NCBI RefSeq assembly: GCF_001406815.1
Contig: NZ_CVRR01000019.1
Coordinates: 186,001-250,000, forward strand
DNA: 64,000 nt
Reading direction: 5' to 3'
From: Roseburia faecis
GTDB taxonomy: Bacteria; Bacillota; Clostridia; Lachnospirales; Lachnospiraceae
Of this stretch, positions 1 through 9,730 are shown one piece after another. Under the pieces are notes generated by a model, which saw nothing but the letters and a program-made list of their open reading frames with translations, searched no databases and was not told where the DNA came from. A program made the translations under genes and the position numbers. Within the stretch, counting starts at the first letter, position 1. Every line of letters starts with the position of its first letter.

Positions 1-23
1 TAATATTCCGATATTCATGTGTC

Positions 24-314
24 TTATTCCGGAAGTTTAATCTTTGGATTCTTCTTTGCCTTGCGGTAAAAGATCATTTTCTTTCCGATTACTTTTACGA
101 CATTGGAATGTGTACGCTCTGCAATGACAGAAGCGATCTCCTTCGGATCATCAATACAGTTTTTCAATACAGAGACTTTAATCAGTTCTCTCTTTTCCAA
201 TGCGGCATCAAGTGCTTCAATGATCTCCGGTGTCAGAGATGCTTTTCCAATCTGAAAGATCGGATCTATATTGTTGGCAAGGCTTCCCAGATAGGCGCGC
301 TGTCTGCTGTTCAT
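24..314 (-). CDS. yhbY: YhbY family RNA-binding protein (CRM domain)
   Basis: A 96-residue single-domain protein of the CRM/YhbY family, which binds pre-50S ribosomal RNA during subunit assembly. The family signature is visible: a G-K-x-x-L-T loop near residues 23-27 followed by a long helix and the RELIKV strand, then a basic C-terminus. Length is typical. It is the last gene of the rplU-prp-rpmA-obgE group, starting 14 bases after the obgE stop, and the shared theme is large-subunit maturation. Family assignment is firm; the exact RNA target is inferred from the family. Confidence 0.93.
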   Translation of the reverse strand: MNSRQRAYLGSLANNIDPIFQIGKASLTPEIIEALDAALEKRELIKVSVLKNCIDDPKEIASVIAERTHSNVVKVIGKKMIFYRKAKKNPKIKLPE

Positions 315-328
315 AGCGTTTCCTCCTG

Positions 329-1666
<1,338 letters not shown>

Positions 1667-1671
1667 GTAAA

Positions 1672-1959
1672 CTACTCGTTGTCTACTGGATATACAGAAG
1701 CCTGCTTCTTATCTCTTCCTACTCTCTCGAAACGAAGAACACCATCTACTTTAGCAAATAATGTGTCGTCTCCACCGATACCAACATTCACACCTGGATG
1801 AATTCTTGTACCACGCTGTCTATAGAGAATATTGCCAGCCTTTACGAACTGTCCGTCTGCTCTCTTTGCTCCTAATCTCTTGGACTCGGAATCACGGCCG
1901 TTCTTTGTAGAACCAACTCCCTTTTTATGAGCAAAAAACTGAAGGTTCATATTCAACAT
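1672..1959 (-). CDS. rpmA: 50S ribosomal protein L27 with cleavable N-terminus
   Basis: L27 sits at the peptidyl-transferase centre of the 50S subunit. The 95-residue protein starts with the Firmicutes-type extension [10 protein letters not shown], followed by the canonical [13 protein letters not shown] and SKRLG segments. In Staphylococcus the extension is removed after the LQFF motif by the protease Prp; the gene for that protease is immediately upstream here, so the same processing is inferred. GGAGG lies 8 bases before the ATG. Confidence 0.98.
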   Translation of the reverse strand: MLNMNLQFFAHKKGVGSTKNGRDSESKRLGAKRADGQFVKAGNILYRQRGTRIHPGVNVGIGGDDTLFAKVDGVLRFERVGRDKKQASVYPVDNE

Positions 1960-1962
1960 GTC

Positions 1963-2289
1963 CTACACCTCCTTGAAATCAAGAATGATATACTCATTCC
2001 CATAATCATTTTGTATTCCTTGTAAGCCCAGAACCATGGACTTCATCAGAAGCTGTGTATCATGACCGGCTTTCTGATCAAGTCTGAAATCAATCAGCCC
2101 GGATGTCTCTTCTGTATCAATATGATAAGAATCCTCTGTGAAAGTCTCTATGGAATTGATCGTATTTATCACAAGTGCCGAAACACCTGCACAGATAATA
2201 TCACTTCCTGCTTCCGCATATCCGGAATGACCGATGCAGTGAAATCCCACTGCATCTTCATGATCCTGTAAAATCGTTATAGTAATCAT
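1963..2289 (-). CDS. prp: Ribosomal-processing cysteine protease Prp
   Basis: Prp removes the N-terminal extension of L27. This 108-residue protein shows the family's catalytic pair: a histidine in the H-C-I-G-H-S-G-Y-A segment (about residues 18-25) and a cysteine in DIICAGVSAL (about 31-40). It sits between rplU and rpmA, the arrangement usual in Firmicutes whose L27 carries the extension; the L27 encoded next to it has the expected LQFF cleavage motif. Gaps to both neighbours are short (3 and 17 bases), indicating co-transcription. Confidence 0.93.
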   Translation of the reverse strand: MITITILQDHEDAVGFHCIGHSGYAEAGSDIICAGVSALVINTINSIETFTEDSYHIDTEETSGLIDFRLDQKAGHDTQLLMKSMVLGLQGIQNDYGNEYIILDFKEV

Positions 2290-2306
2290 ATAACAATTCC
2301 TATCGA

Positions 2307-2615
2307 TTATCCATTAATCTTTTCAATCTTAACCTGGGTGAACGACTGTCTGTGTCCGTTCTTCTTGTGATAACCGGTTTTTCTCTTGTACTTGTAAACG
2401 ATTACTTTCTTTGCTCTGCCTTCTTTGATGACAGAAGCTTCAACAGTTGCTCCGGCTACTGTTGGGTTTCCAACCTTCATATCGTCTCCGGATACTGCTA
2501 ATACCTGATCAAAAGTAACCTTCTCACCAGCATCAACTCCAAGCTTTTCAATGGTAATGATATCGCCTTCGGATACTTTGTACTGTTTACCACCTGTTGC
2601 TATAATTGCGTACAT
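2307..2615 (-). CDS. rplU: 50S ribosomal protein L21
   Basis: L21 is a 50S protein that binds 23S rRNA. The start chosen is the ATG at 2615, giving [14 protein letters not shown], the conserved L21 N-terminus, and 102 residues, the family's normal length; an AGGAGGTGC ribosome-binding site precedes it. An upstream in-frame ATG would add seven residues not found in the family. It is first in the operon and has its own leader and promoter. Confidence 0.97.
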   Translation of the reverse strand: MYAIIATGGKQYKVSEGDIITIEKLGVDAGEKVTFDQVLAVSGDDMKVGNPTVAGATVEASVIKEGRAKKVIVYKYKRKTGYHKKNGHRQSFTQVKIEKING

Positions 2616-2619
2616 ATGG

Positions 2620-2697
2620 CACCTCCTATTTATCATTACTCGCCAGTTACGGTGTTGCCAATAAGCAAACTTTTACCTCACTGTGCGGCATACTAGT
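2620..2697 (-). promoter_or_regulatory. Probable L21 leader (autoregulatory mRNA structure)
   Basis: Between the promoter and rplU there is an untranslated leader of about 80 bases. Its position matches the structured L21 leader known upstream of rplU in many Firmicutes, which is thought to mediate feedback by a ribosomal protein. I assign it by position and length; I could not confirm the covariance-model fold, so the exact structure is uncertain. Confidence 0.5.
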
Positions 2698-2699
2698 GT

Positions 2700-2728
2700 A
2701 TAATAGCACATGACCACCTGTTCGTCAA
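2700..2728 (-). promoter_or_regulatory. Sigma-A promoter of the rplU-prp-rpmA operon
   Basis: On the minus strand TTGACG and TATTAT are separated by exactly 17 bases. The element lies just downstream of the rng stop codon and upstream of the L21 leader, which gives the ribosomal-protein operon its own strong start. Confidence 0.82.
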
Positions 2729-2733
2729 GCTGT

Positions 2734-3927
2734 TTATGATAAAATTTCACGCAAAGATTTGTATACTTTTTTCCGGGTCAGTTCCACCAGACCAAGTCTG
2801 GTAATATCGATAAAATTTGCGGGAACCGAATCTTTTTGTAATTCCTCCCGAATAACGGAAATCAGCTTCTGCTGCTGTTCTTTCTTTTTCAGATTGATGA
2901 AATCCACGAGGATCATCCCTGAAATGTTGCGCAGACGAAGCTGCCGTGCAATCTCTTTTGCCGCTTCAACATTGATCGCAAATAAAGCCTCTTCCCGGCG
3001 GGACCGGTTTTTTCCGCTGTTGACATCAATGACCGTCAGGGTTTCAAGAGATTCAATGATAATATTGGCTCCGGAATCAAGCCATACTTTGGAAGAAAGC
3101 AGTTCCTGCATATTGCCCCGCAGATGATATAAAGTCGAAAGACTGACCGCATCATCCCGGTAAAGCTGCACTTTCTTTTCTTCCACAAGATGGGGAAGGT
3201 ATGCACAGATCTCCTGATACAGATCCTGACCATCCGTAAGAACCAGATCTGTTTTTTCAAAATTTTCTGCTTTTAACCGCGCCAGATAGCCGGGGAGATT
3301 CCGGTACACCAGATCTCCGGCGTTCTGATGTGTACCGGTCTTCTTTAAAGCCCGGTATTCTTTCTGCACCAGCTCGATATCTTCGCATAATTCGGTTTCC
3401 GGAACCGCCCCTGCATTGGTTCTGAATACCAGCCCGTACCCTTCTGCTTCATGATCCTTACACGTGTTCTCTAAAAGAGCCGACAGTCTTTTTGACTCCT
3501 CCTGGGATAATTTTTTAGAAACGCCAAGACAGGTATTCTCTGTCGAAAGGAAACAGTAATGTCCATGCACTACAAGCTTGGTGCTTACGACCGGATCTTT
3601 GGTTTTTACCGCATCTTTTACAACCTGCACCAGCAACTCATCCCCTTCACAGAGCGCTTCTTTTTTGGATAATTTTCTGGTATACACCGGGTTTTTCACA
3701 TCATTCAGCGGAAGATAGCATTTCTGTCCATCCGCAATGCGCACAAAAGCGGCATGAATATTGGGCACAATCTTCTCTACATATCCTACATAAATATGAT
3801 CCAGCAGAGTATTTTCTTCCGGTTCAAAAACCTGAAGTTCCTGCAGCTTCCGGTTCTCATCCAAAACCAGATAAGCAAGATACTCTGTCTGATGATGTTC
3901 CAGTTTTGTGACAACGATCCGATTCAT
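2734..3927 (-). CDS. rng: Ribonuclease E/G family protein, short form without zinc link
   Basis: An RNase E/G-type endoribonuclease involved in RNA processing and turnover. The 397-residue protein has an N-terminal S1-like RNA-binding region (about 35-120) and the catalytic half with the two metal-binding aspartates in TVIDVNSG (Asp301) and ILVDFIN (Asp342). It ends shortly after LVELTRKK, just before the place where RNase E/G enzymes carry the CPxC zinc link and small domain, so these are absent. It directly follows the DUF2344 gene (no gap) and precedes the L21 promoter. Activity is likely, oligomerisation by zinc link is not. Confidence 0.9.
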   Translation of the reverse strand: MNRIVVTKLEHHQTEYLAYLVLDENRKLQELQVFEPEENTLLDHIYVGYVEKIVPNIHAAFVRIADGQKCYLPLNDVKNPVYTRKLSKKEALCEGDELLVQVVKDAVKTKDPVVSTKLVVHGHYCFLSTENTCLGVSKKLSQEESKRLSALLENTCKDHEAEGYGLVFRTNAGAVPETELCEDIELVQKEYRALKKTGTHQNAGDLVYRNLPGYLARLKAENFEKTDLVLTDGQDLYQEICAYLPHLVEEKKVQLYRDDAVSLSTLYHLRGNMQELLSSKVWLDSGANIIIESLETLTVIDVNSGKNRSRREEALFAINVEAAKEIARQLRLRNISGMILVDFINLKKKEQQQKLISVIREELQKDSVPANFIDITRLGLVELTRKKVYKSLREILS

Positions 3928-4647
3928 TTAAACAATTTCCTCTCCCATGCCGGAAAGCCCAACCAGCTGCCCCTGTTCATCCCTCGCATAAACTTCGAGC
4001 CGGTGGATCTGGATTGCGGATTCACAGTATTCCAGTCCGCAAAGCTGATAAACCGATGAAAGTACCAGTTCCGGTTTGATATTATCCACACTGCCCGTAG
4101 AAACCTGCAGGAAAAATGCCGGGCATCCCTGCTCCTCTTCAACGGAAAACGCGTATACCAATGGTTTTAGGTCCACTTCCCGTTCACTTTTTTTCGTCTT
4201 TTTGATAATGGTAAACTGTGGGCTGTCCAAAAACCGTTCTTTGACGATTCTTTTCCATTCTTCCGTTGAAAGCGGACTTTCGTACCCTTCTTTATAGCTC
4301 AGCCGGTAATCCGCTGCTGCCACAATTGACATCGCGGTTTTCGCTTTATCCGGCAGTTTCACATAGGAAGTAACCTCCACACCATCTACCATGGTTTCAT
4401 TCAGTGCAGCGACTGCCTCCTTAGATGTCATGGATTCATTGACTTCAATATCAAAATATTCGCCATCGCTTGTGATTCCGACTCCAAGCGGCGCCGCAAA
4501 GGACATAATCTGATGCGGAGAATATCCTTCTGAATAACGGATATCAATCTTTGCACGCCGGACCGCTTTCTGAAAATAGCGCATCATATCCAGGTGTCCG
4601 ATGAATTTCATGACACCCCATTTTCGAAATTTAATTCTGATTTTCAA
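3928..4647 (-). CDS. TIGR03936/DUF2344 family radical-SAM-associated protein, TTG start
   Basis: A 239-residue protein of the DUF2344 family (TIGR03936), whose members are always linked to, or fused with, the radical SAM proteins of TIGR03960. Function is unknown. The start is set as TTG at 4647 because a strong GGAGGAGGTG site lies just upstream and the family begins with KIRIKFxKxGxxxFIGHLD, seen here; the in-frame ATG farther upstream lies inside the preceding gene. It overlaps that gene by 17 bases, suggesting translational coupling, and abuts rng. Confidence 0.88.
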   Translation of the reverse strand: MKIRIKFRKWGVMKFIGHLDMMRYFQKAVRRAKIDIRYSEGYSPHQIMSFAAPLGVGITSDGEYFDIEVNESMTSKEAVAALNETMVDGVEVTSYVKLPDKAKTAMSIVAAADYRLSYKEGYESPLSTEEWKRIVKERFLDSPQFTIIKKTKKSEREVDLKPLVYAFSVEEEQGCPAFFLQVSTGSVDNIKPELVLSSVYQLCGLEYCESAIQIHRLEVYARDEQGQLVGLSGMGEEIV

Positions 4648-6499
4648 AGCAGACACCTCCTCCAAATTGTCTTGCACCACATCCGGAGCAGCGCATCCGG
4701 CAGTTTGGCGTCACCGTCTCACTGAGCGCGGTTTTCCATTCACGCAGCATAAATGCCTTTGTCACACCGACATCAATAAAATCCCACGGGAAAATTTCAT
4801 CGTCGCTTCGTGCTCTCTTGGTATAAAAATCAATATCAATGCCACATGCAGCAAATGCCTCCAGCCACAGATCATAGTGAAAAAATTCCGACCACGCATC
4901 GAAAAATTCGCCGTGTTCATACACATAAAGAATAGCTTTTGAAATCTTACGGTCTCCGCGCGCAAGGATTCCTTCCAATACCGTCACATCGGCTTCATGC
5001 CAGTTGTAACGGATACTCTTGTGGTTTAACTGTTCCTTTACATGATCATTGACAATCTTTGCACGCGCCAGATAATCTGATGGGTCTAACATAGTAGCCC
5101 ACTGGAACGGGGTAAAAGGTTTCGGTACAAAAAAGGAAGTACTGATCGTAATCTGGCATTTTCCGTTTCTCTGTTCCTTTGGCACGGTGTCATAATACAA
5201 AGCGGCAATCTCGTTTGCCAGTTCCGGGATCGCCCGCATATCTTCTTCTGTTTCCGTTGGAAGTCCAAGCATAAAATAAAGTTTGACCTTATTCCAGCCG
5301 CCGACAAACGCATCATGGGAACCGGTCAGAATATTGTCAACTGTCAGACCTTTATTGATGACATTTCGCAATCTCTGGGAACCTGCCTCCGGGGCAAATG
5401 TCAGACTGCTTTTTTTGATGTCCTGCACTTTCTGCATAATATCAAGGGAAAAGGCATCAATACGAAGGGATGGCAGGGAAATATTGACATGTTTTTTGTC
5501 ACACTCCTCAATCAGGAAATTGATCAGTTCCTCCAGATCGGAATAATCCGATGAACTGAGAGAACTTAAGGAAATCTCTTCATAGCCGGTCGACGCAAGC
5601 ATGGTTTGTGCAAGTTCTTTCAGTCGTTTTACGCCCTTTTCCCGGTTTGGCCGGTAAATCATGCCGGCCTGACAAAAACGGCATCCGCGGATACAGCCCC
5701 TCTGTATTTCAAGCACCACGCGATCCTGTGTTGCTTTGATAAATGGAACCACCGGTTTTTCCGGATAAACCGAGCCGGTCAGATCCATATCCACCTGCTT
5801 TTTGATGGTTGCCGGAATATCATCATAAACAGGAGTAAATGCCGCTATCGTGCCATCTTCTTTGTAACGGACTTCATACAGCGACGGGACATAAATGCCC
5901 TCTATTTTTGCCGCCTCATGCAGAAATGCCTTTCTTGAATACTGTCCGGATGCCCGCATCGACTTATAGAGATTTAAAAATGTATCATACTGTGTCTCCC
6001 CTTCTCCAATATAAAAACAATCAAAAAAGTCTGCAATCGGTTCCGGATTATAAGAACATGGTCCTCCACCTAAAATAATCGGGTCTTCGTCCCCACGGTC
6101 AGCCGAAAGAAGCGGAATCTGTGCCAGATCCAGAATCTGTAAAATATTGGTGTAGCACATCTCATACTGCAGAGTCAGACCGACAAAATCAAAGTTTTTG
6201 ATCGGTTCCTGGGACTCAAGTCCGAACAGCGGAATATTCTGCTCCTTCATAATTTTATGCAGATCCGGCCATGGGGAATAGACACGTTCACACCAGGTGT
6301 CCTCTCTGCGGTTAAACATGTCGTATAGGATCTGAATTCCAAGATGTGACATACCAATTTCGTATACATCAGGAAAACACATCGCAAAACGAATCTGCGA
6401 TGTGTCATCTTTTACTACAGAATTCAGCTCATTACCGATATAGCGTGCAGGTTTTTCAATCTGCATCAGAATCTCGTCACTTAAAGCTAGTTTTCTCAT
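4631..6499 (-). CDS. TIGR03960 family B12-binding radical SAM protein
   Basis: A 622-residue protein with an N-terminal B12-binding-like domain (about 40-170) and a radical SAM core whose CxxxCxxC cluster motif appears as GCIRGCRFCQAG (about residue 265-277). Members of TIGR03960 are widespread in Firmicutes but no substrate is established. The C-terminus contains further cysteines (NCRMRCSGCGARQFGGGVC), which may bind an additional metal centre. It follows the his genes with a 23-base gap and overlaps the DUF2344 gene, and is in the same transcription unit as an RNase E/G. An RNA or ribosomal-protein modification role is only a guess. Confidence 0.9.
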   Translation of the reverse strand: MRKLALSDEILMQIEKPARYIGNELNSVVKDDTSQIRFAMCFPDVYEIGMSHLGIQILYDMFNRREDTWCERVYSPWPDLHKIMKEQNIPLFGLESQEPIKNFDFVGLTLQYEMCYTNILQILDLAQIPLLSADRGDEDPIILGGGPCSYNPEPIADFFDCFYIGEGETQYDTFLNLYKSMRASGQYSRKAFLHEAAKIEGIYVPSLYEVRYKEDGTIAAFTPVYDDIPATIKKQVDMDLTGSVYPEKPVVPFIKATQDRVVLEIQRGCIRGCRFCQAGMIYRPNREKGVKRLKELAQTMLASTGYEEISLSSLSSSDYSDLEELINFLIEECDKKHVNISLPSLRIDAFSLDIMQKVQDIKKSSLTFAPEAGSQRLRNVINKGLTVDNILTGSHDAFVGGWNKVKLYFMLGLPTETEEDMRAIPELANEIAALYYDTVPKEQRNGKCQITISTSFFVPKPFTPFQWATMLDPSDYLARAKIVNDHVKEQLNHKSIRYNWHEADVTVLEGILARGDRKISKAILYVYEHGEFFDAWSEFFHYDLWLEAFAACGIDIDFYTKRARSDDEIFPWDFIDVGVTKAFMLREWKTALSETVTPNCRMRCSGCGARQFGGGVCFENQN

Positions 6500-6522
6500 A
6501 GATACCTCTTAACATTTATTTT

Positions 6523-7806
6523 TTATCGCTGGGCAAGTTCATTGGCAATCTCTTCCCAGGTAATGCCTTTTTCCACCATAAGCACCATACAGTGATACAG
6601 AAAATCGGAAATCTCGTATTTGATGTTTTCCGGTTCCGGATTTTTCGCTGCAATTACAATTTCCGTACACTCTTCCCCAAGTTTCTGCAAAATTTTATCG
6701 GTTCCTTTCCCAAACAGATAATTGGTATAGGAACCATCCTGCGGATGTGCTTTACGTTCCTTGATAATATCATACACGCTCTCAAGTACCTTCAGCGGAT
6801 TTTTCTCAACATACTCTTTTTGTACGATGCTATTGAAAAAACAGGTACGGTTTCCGGTGTGACAGGCAGCCCCTACCTGGGAGACTTTTGCCAGAATCGT
6901 ATCAAAGTCGCAGTCAGCCGTCAGGGATTTCACATACTGGAAATGCCCGGAAGTCAGGCCTTTGGTCCAGAGTTCATCACGGCTTCTGCTCCAGTAAGTC
7001 ATTTTCCCGAGATTAATTGTCGTATCAAACGCCTCTTTGTTCATGTATGCAAGCATCAGCACTTCATCTGTACGGTAATCCTGCACAATGACCGGAACCA
7101 TTCCGTCCGAATTCAGTTTCAGATCCTCCCAGGACAGATCCGGTGCAAAATTATACATATTGATGCCTTCCTGAAGCAGAGAAGACTTTAACTTCATAAT
7201 ATCCGTTGAAGTATCATTGATGAACGGACCCGCAATTCCTCGGATTTTTTCCCGCTTCAGCAGCCTTACGATCTCGTCAAAATTATAATCCGGAAGTTCC
7301 ACCACATACGGAATGTTGGTCAGATTTTCCAGTGCATCCAGAATTTCCGGATTTAACACCAGTGCTTCATGGAATGTATTTTCAATCGAATCCTGATTCT
7401 TAAAAATAAAATCCACATTGTTGATAGAGAGCAGAATCCGGTCTTTGCCAAAACGTGCACTGGCTTCCTCCGCCAGTCCGATGCTCGAAGGCTTAGAAGC
7501 ATTTAAAATCACCTGCAGGCATCCCGCAAACAAAAGTTTTTTGATGTCTTCCAGACGGTTAATGTTTCCTCCTGCGCATACTTTAATATCAATGTTGCGA
7601 TTGATGTTTCGAATCGTATTGACATTCTTTTCATGCTCATCATCGCTGGTAGACAGGTCAAAAATAATGATCTTGTCAACTCCACTGTCGTTGTATAACT
7701 GGCACAGTCGATAAACATTCGCATCTACCGGCGTAAAATCGGTCATGGATCTTACTGCATGACCATCTTTTAAATAAAGCGTCGCGACAATGTTTTTTTG
7801 TTTCAT
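6523..7806 (-). CDS. hisIE: HisIE (PR-AMP cyclohydrolase/PR-ATP pyrophosphatase) fused to a degenerate HisA/HisF-like barrel
   Basis: A 427-residue protein that catalyses steps 2 and 3 of histidine synthesis. Residues about 237-330 are the HisI domain ([17 protein letters not shown] and CHTGNRTCF supply active-site and zinc ligands); about 335-427 are HisE (KLGEECTE). Residues 1-235 resemble the first half of HisA/HisF (KDGHAVRS, a CAGGN phosphate-loop-like segment at 77-81), but Tyr11 replaces the catalytic Asp11 of HisF and Asn129 the second catalytic Asp, and the second-half phosphate motifs are not recognisable. The barrel is therefore probably non-catalytic. It is the last his gene of the operon, 3 bases after hisB. 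Confidence 0.92.
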   Translation of the reverse strand: MKQKNIVATLYLKDGHAVRSMTDFTPVDANVYRLCQLYNDSGVDKIIIFDLSTSDDEHEKNVNTIRNINRNIDIKVCAGGNINRLEDIKKLLFAGCLQVILNASKPSSIGLAEEASARFGKDRILLSINNVDFIFKNQDSIENTFHEALVLNPEILDALENLTNIPYVVELPDYNFDEIVRLLKREKIRGIAGPFINDTSTDIMKLKSSLLQEGINMYNFAPDLSWEDLKLNSDGMVPVIVQDYRTDEVLMLAYMNKEAFDTTINLGKMTYWSRSRDELWTKGLTSGHFQYVKSLTADCDFDTILAKVSQVGAACHTGNRTCFFNSIVQKEYVEKNPLKVLESVYDIIKERKAHPQDGSYTNYLFGKGTDKILQKLGEECTEIVIAAKNPEPENIKYEISDFLYHCMVLMVEKGITWEEIANELAQR

Positions 7807-7809
7807 GTA

Positions 7810-8400
7810 TTACAAACTTCCTTTCGTTGACAGAATTCCTTTTACTCTCGGATCATGGGAAACCGCTTCATCCAAAGCTCTGGCAAATGCCTTAAACATC
7901 GCTTCTGCCATATGATGATTATTTCCGGGGCTTAACACCTTAATGTGCAGATTCATGCCCGCACTGTAGGAGACCGCATAGAAAAATTCACGGATCATTT
8001 CGGTATCAAGTGTTCCCAGACGCTCCGTAGTAAATTCGCCGTCAAATACAAGATATGGACGTCCGGATAGATCTACCGCACACAAAACAAGTGTCTCATC
8101 CATCGGAAGGATACAGCTTCCAAATCGTTTGATTCCGCTTTTGTCCCCCAATGCCTTTTTGATCGCATCTCCAAGTACGATTCCGCAGTCTTCGATCGTA
8201 TGATGGCTGTCGACCTGAAGATCTCCATCACATTCCATATGCAGATCGAAGAAACCGTGCTTGGAAAATCCCTCCAGCATATGATCAAAAAATCCAATGC
8301 CTGTCTCAATATGGGAAATACCGCTTCCATCCAGATTTAAAGTCACCTGAATGTCCGTCTCTTTTGTTTTGCGTGTTGTGCTGATCTGTCTTTTTTCCAT
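7810..8400 (-). CDS. hisB: Imidazoleglycerol-phosphate dehydratase
   Basis: Catalyses the dehydration of imidazole glycerol phosphate in histidine synthesis. The 196-residue monofunctional enzyme has the manganese-binding histidine motifs GFFDHMLEGFSKH (about 37-49), DSHHTIEDCGI (about 66-76) and HHMAEAMFKAFARAL (about 161-175). No phosphatase domain is present, as expected outside enterobacteria. An AAAGGAG site precedes the ATG. It lies between hisD and the HisIE fusion. Confidence 0.97.
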   Translation of the reverse strand: MEKRQISTTRKTKETDIQVTLNLDGSGISHIETGIGFFDHMLEGFSKHGFFDLHMECDGDLQVDSHHTIEDCGIVLGDAIKKALGDKSGIKRFGSCILPMDETLVLCAVDLSGRPYLVFDGEFTTERLGTLDTEMIREFFYAVSYSAGMNLHIKVLSPGNNHHMAEAMFKAFARALDEAVSHDPRVKGILSTKGSL

Positions 8401-8433
8401 AATCTGCTCCTTTTAGACTTTCTTTCCCATATA

Positions 8434-9720
8434 CTACTCAAACCGAACGCGGATGGAGTTTGCATGTGCGGTCAGTTTCTCACATTCTGCAAACTGCTCA
8501 ATATCTTTATGTACTTTTTCAAGCGCTTCCCGTGAGTAAGAAATAATGCTGGACTTTTTAATAAAATCATCCACGGAAAGTGCGGAAAAGAACTTGGCCG
8601 TTCCGTTTGTCGGAAGAACATGGTTTGGTCCGGCAAAGTAATCGCCAAGCGGCTCGGAGGAATACTCTCCGATAAAGATAGCACCGGCATTGCGGATCTT
8701 TGTCATTACGTGGAACGGATCTGCTGTGACGATTTCCATATGTTCGGATGCAATCGCATTTACGGTATCAATTGCTTCTTCCATATTATCTGCCACAAGA
8801 ATATATCCGTAATTGTCCAGGGACTTCTGGATGATCTCTTTTCTGGAAAGTTCTGCGACAAACTGATCAATCTCTGCAGATACTTCTTCTGCAAGTTTCT
8901 GGCTTGTGGTGATCAGAATTGCAGATGCCATCTCATCATGTTCTGCCTGGGATAACAGATCCGCTGCAACATAGCGTGGATTTGCAGTCTCATCCGCAAG
9001 CACTAAAATCTCACTCGGTCCTGCAATGGAATCAATGCTGACATAACCAAACACTGCTTTTTTGGCAAGTGCGACATAAATATTTCCCGGTCCGACAATC
9101 TTGTCAACCTTTGGCACACTTTCGGTTCCAAATGCCATGGCAGCAATTGCCTGTGCTCCACCGACTTTATAGATCTCATCAACTCCGGCTTCTTTGGCTG
9201 CAACCAGAGTAGAAGGATATACTTTTCCATCTTTACCTGGTGGCGTACACATTACAATACGGTCTACTCCCGCAACTTTTGCCGGAAGAACATTCATCAG
9301 TACGGAAGAAGGATACACGGCCTTTCCGCCCGGAACATAGACACCAACCGTCGCAAGTGCGGTAACTTTCTGTCCAAGAATGATACCGTCCTCTGTCGTA
9401 AACCAGGAATTCTGTACCTGTTTTTCATGATATTTTTTGATATTTACAAGAGACTTGCGGATCACTGCAAGCAATGTCGTGTCAACCTGCTCATAGGCCT
9501 CGGCAATCTCTTCTTCTGTTACAAGAATATTGCCGGCATTAATGTCCGCACCGTCAAACTGTTTGGTATAATTAAAAACTGCCTGATCGCGGTTATTTCG
9601 CACTTCTTCAATAATGGCGTTTACACGGCCTTCAAACTCACCGTAATTATTCGGGCTTCTTTTTAAGAGATTCTGCAGAATATCTTTTCTGGTATCCTCT
9701 GTAAGTTTTAAAATTCTCAT
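8434..9720 (-). CDS. hisD: Histidinol dehydrogenase
   Basis: Performs the last two steps of histidine synthesis, oxidising L-histidinol to histidine with NAD. The 428-residue zinc enzyme shows the family landmarks: YVPGGKAVYPSSVLMN, GGAQAIAAMAFGTESVPKVDKIVGPGN, the SIDSIAGPSEILVLAD block, SQAEHDE and the GPNHVLPTNGTAKF region. Length is standard. The ATG is preceded by GGAGGGAC, and it lies 10 bases after hisG. Confidence 0.98.
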   Translation of the reverse strand: MRILKLTEDTRKDILQNLLKRSPNNYGEFEGRVNAIIEEVRNNRDQAVFNYTKQFDGADINAGNILVTEEEIAEAYEQVDTTLLAVIRKSLVNIKKYHEKQVQNSWFTTEDGIILGQKVTALATVGVYVPGGKAVYPSSVLMNVLPAKVAGVDRIVMCTPPGKDGKVYPSTLVAAKEAGVDEIYKVGGAQAIAAMAFGTESVPKVDKIVGPGNIYVALAKKAVFGYVSIDSIAGPSEILVLADETANPRYVAADLLSQAEHDEMASAILITTSQKLAEEVSAEIDQFVAELSRKEIIQKSLDNYGYILVADNMEEAIDTVNAIASEHMEIVTADPFHVMTKIRNAGAIFIGEYSSEPLGDYFAGPNHVLPTNGTAKFFSALSVDDFIKKSSIISYSREALEKVHKDIEQFAECEKLTAHANSIRVRFE

Positions 9721-9730
9721 GATGTCCCTC

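Noticed and set aside
4648-4680. Longer N-terminus of the DUF2344 protein from an upstream ATG
   Set aside because: The added residues are not conserved, lie inside the preceding gene, and a very strong ribosome-binding site lies directly before the TTG at 4647.
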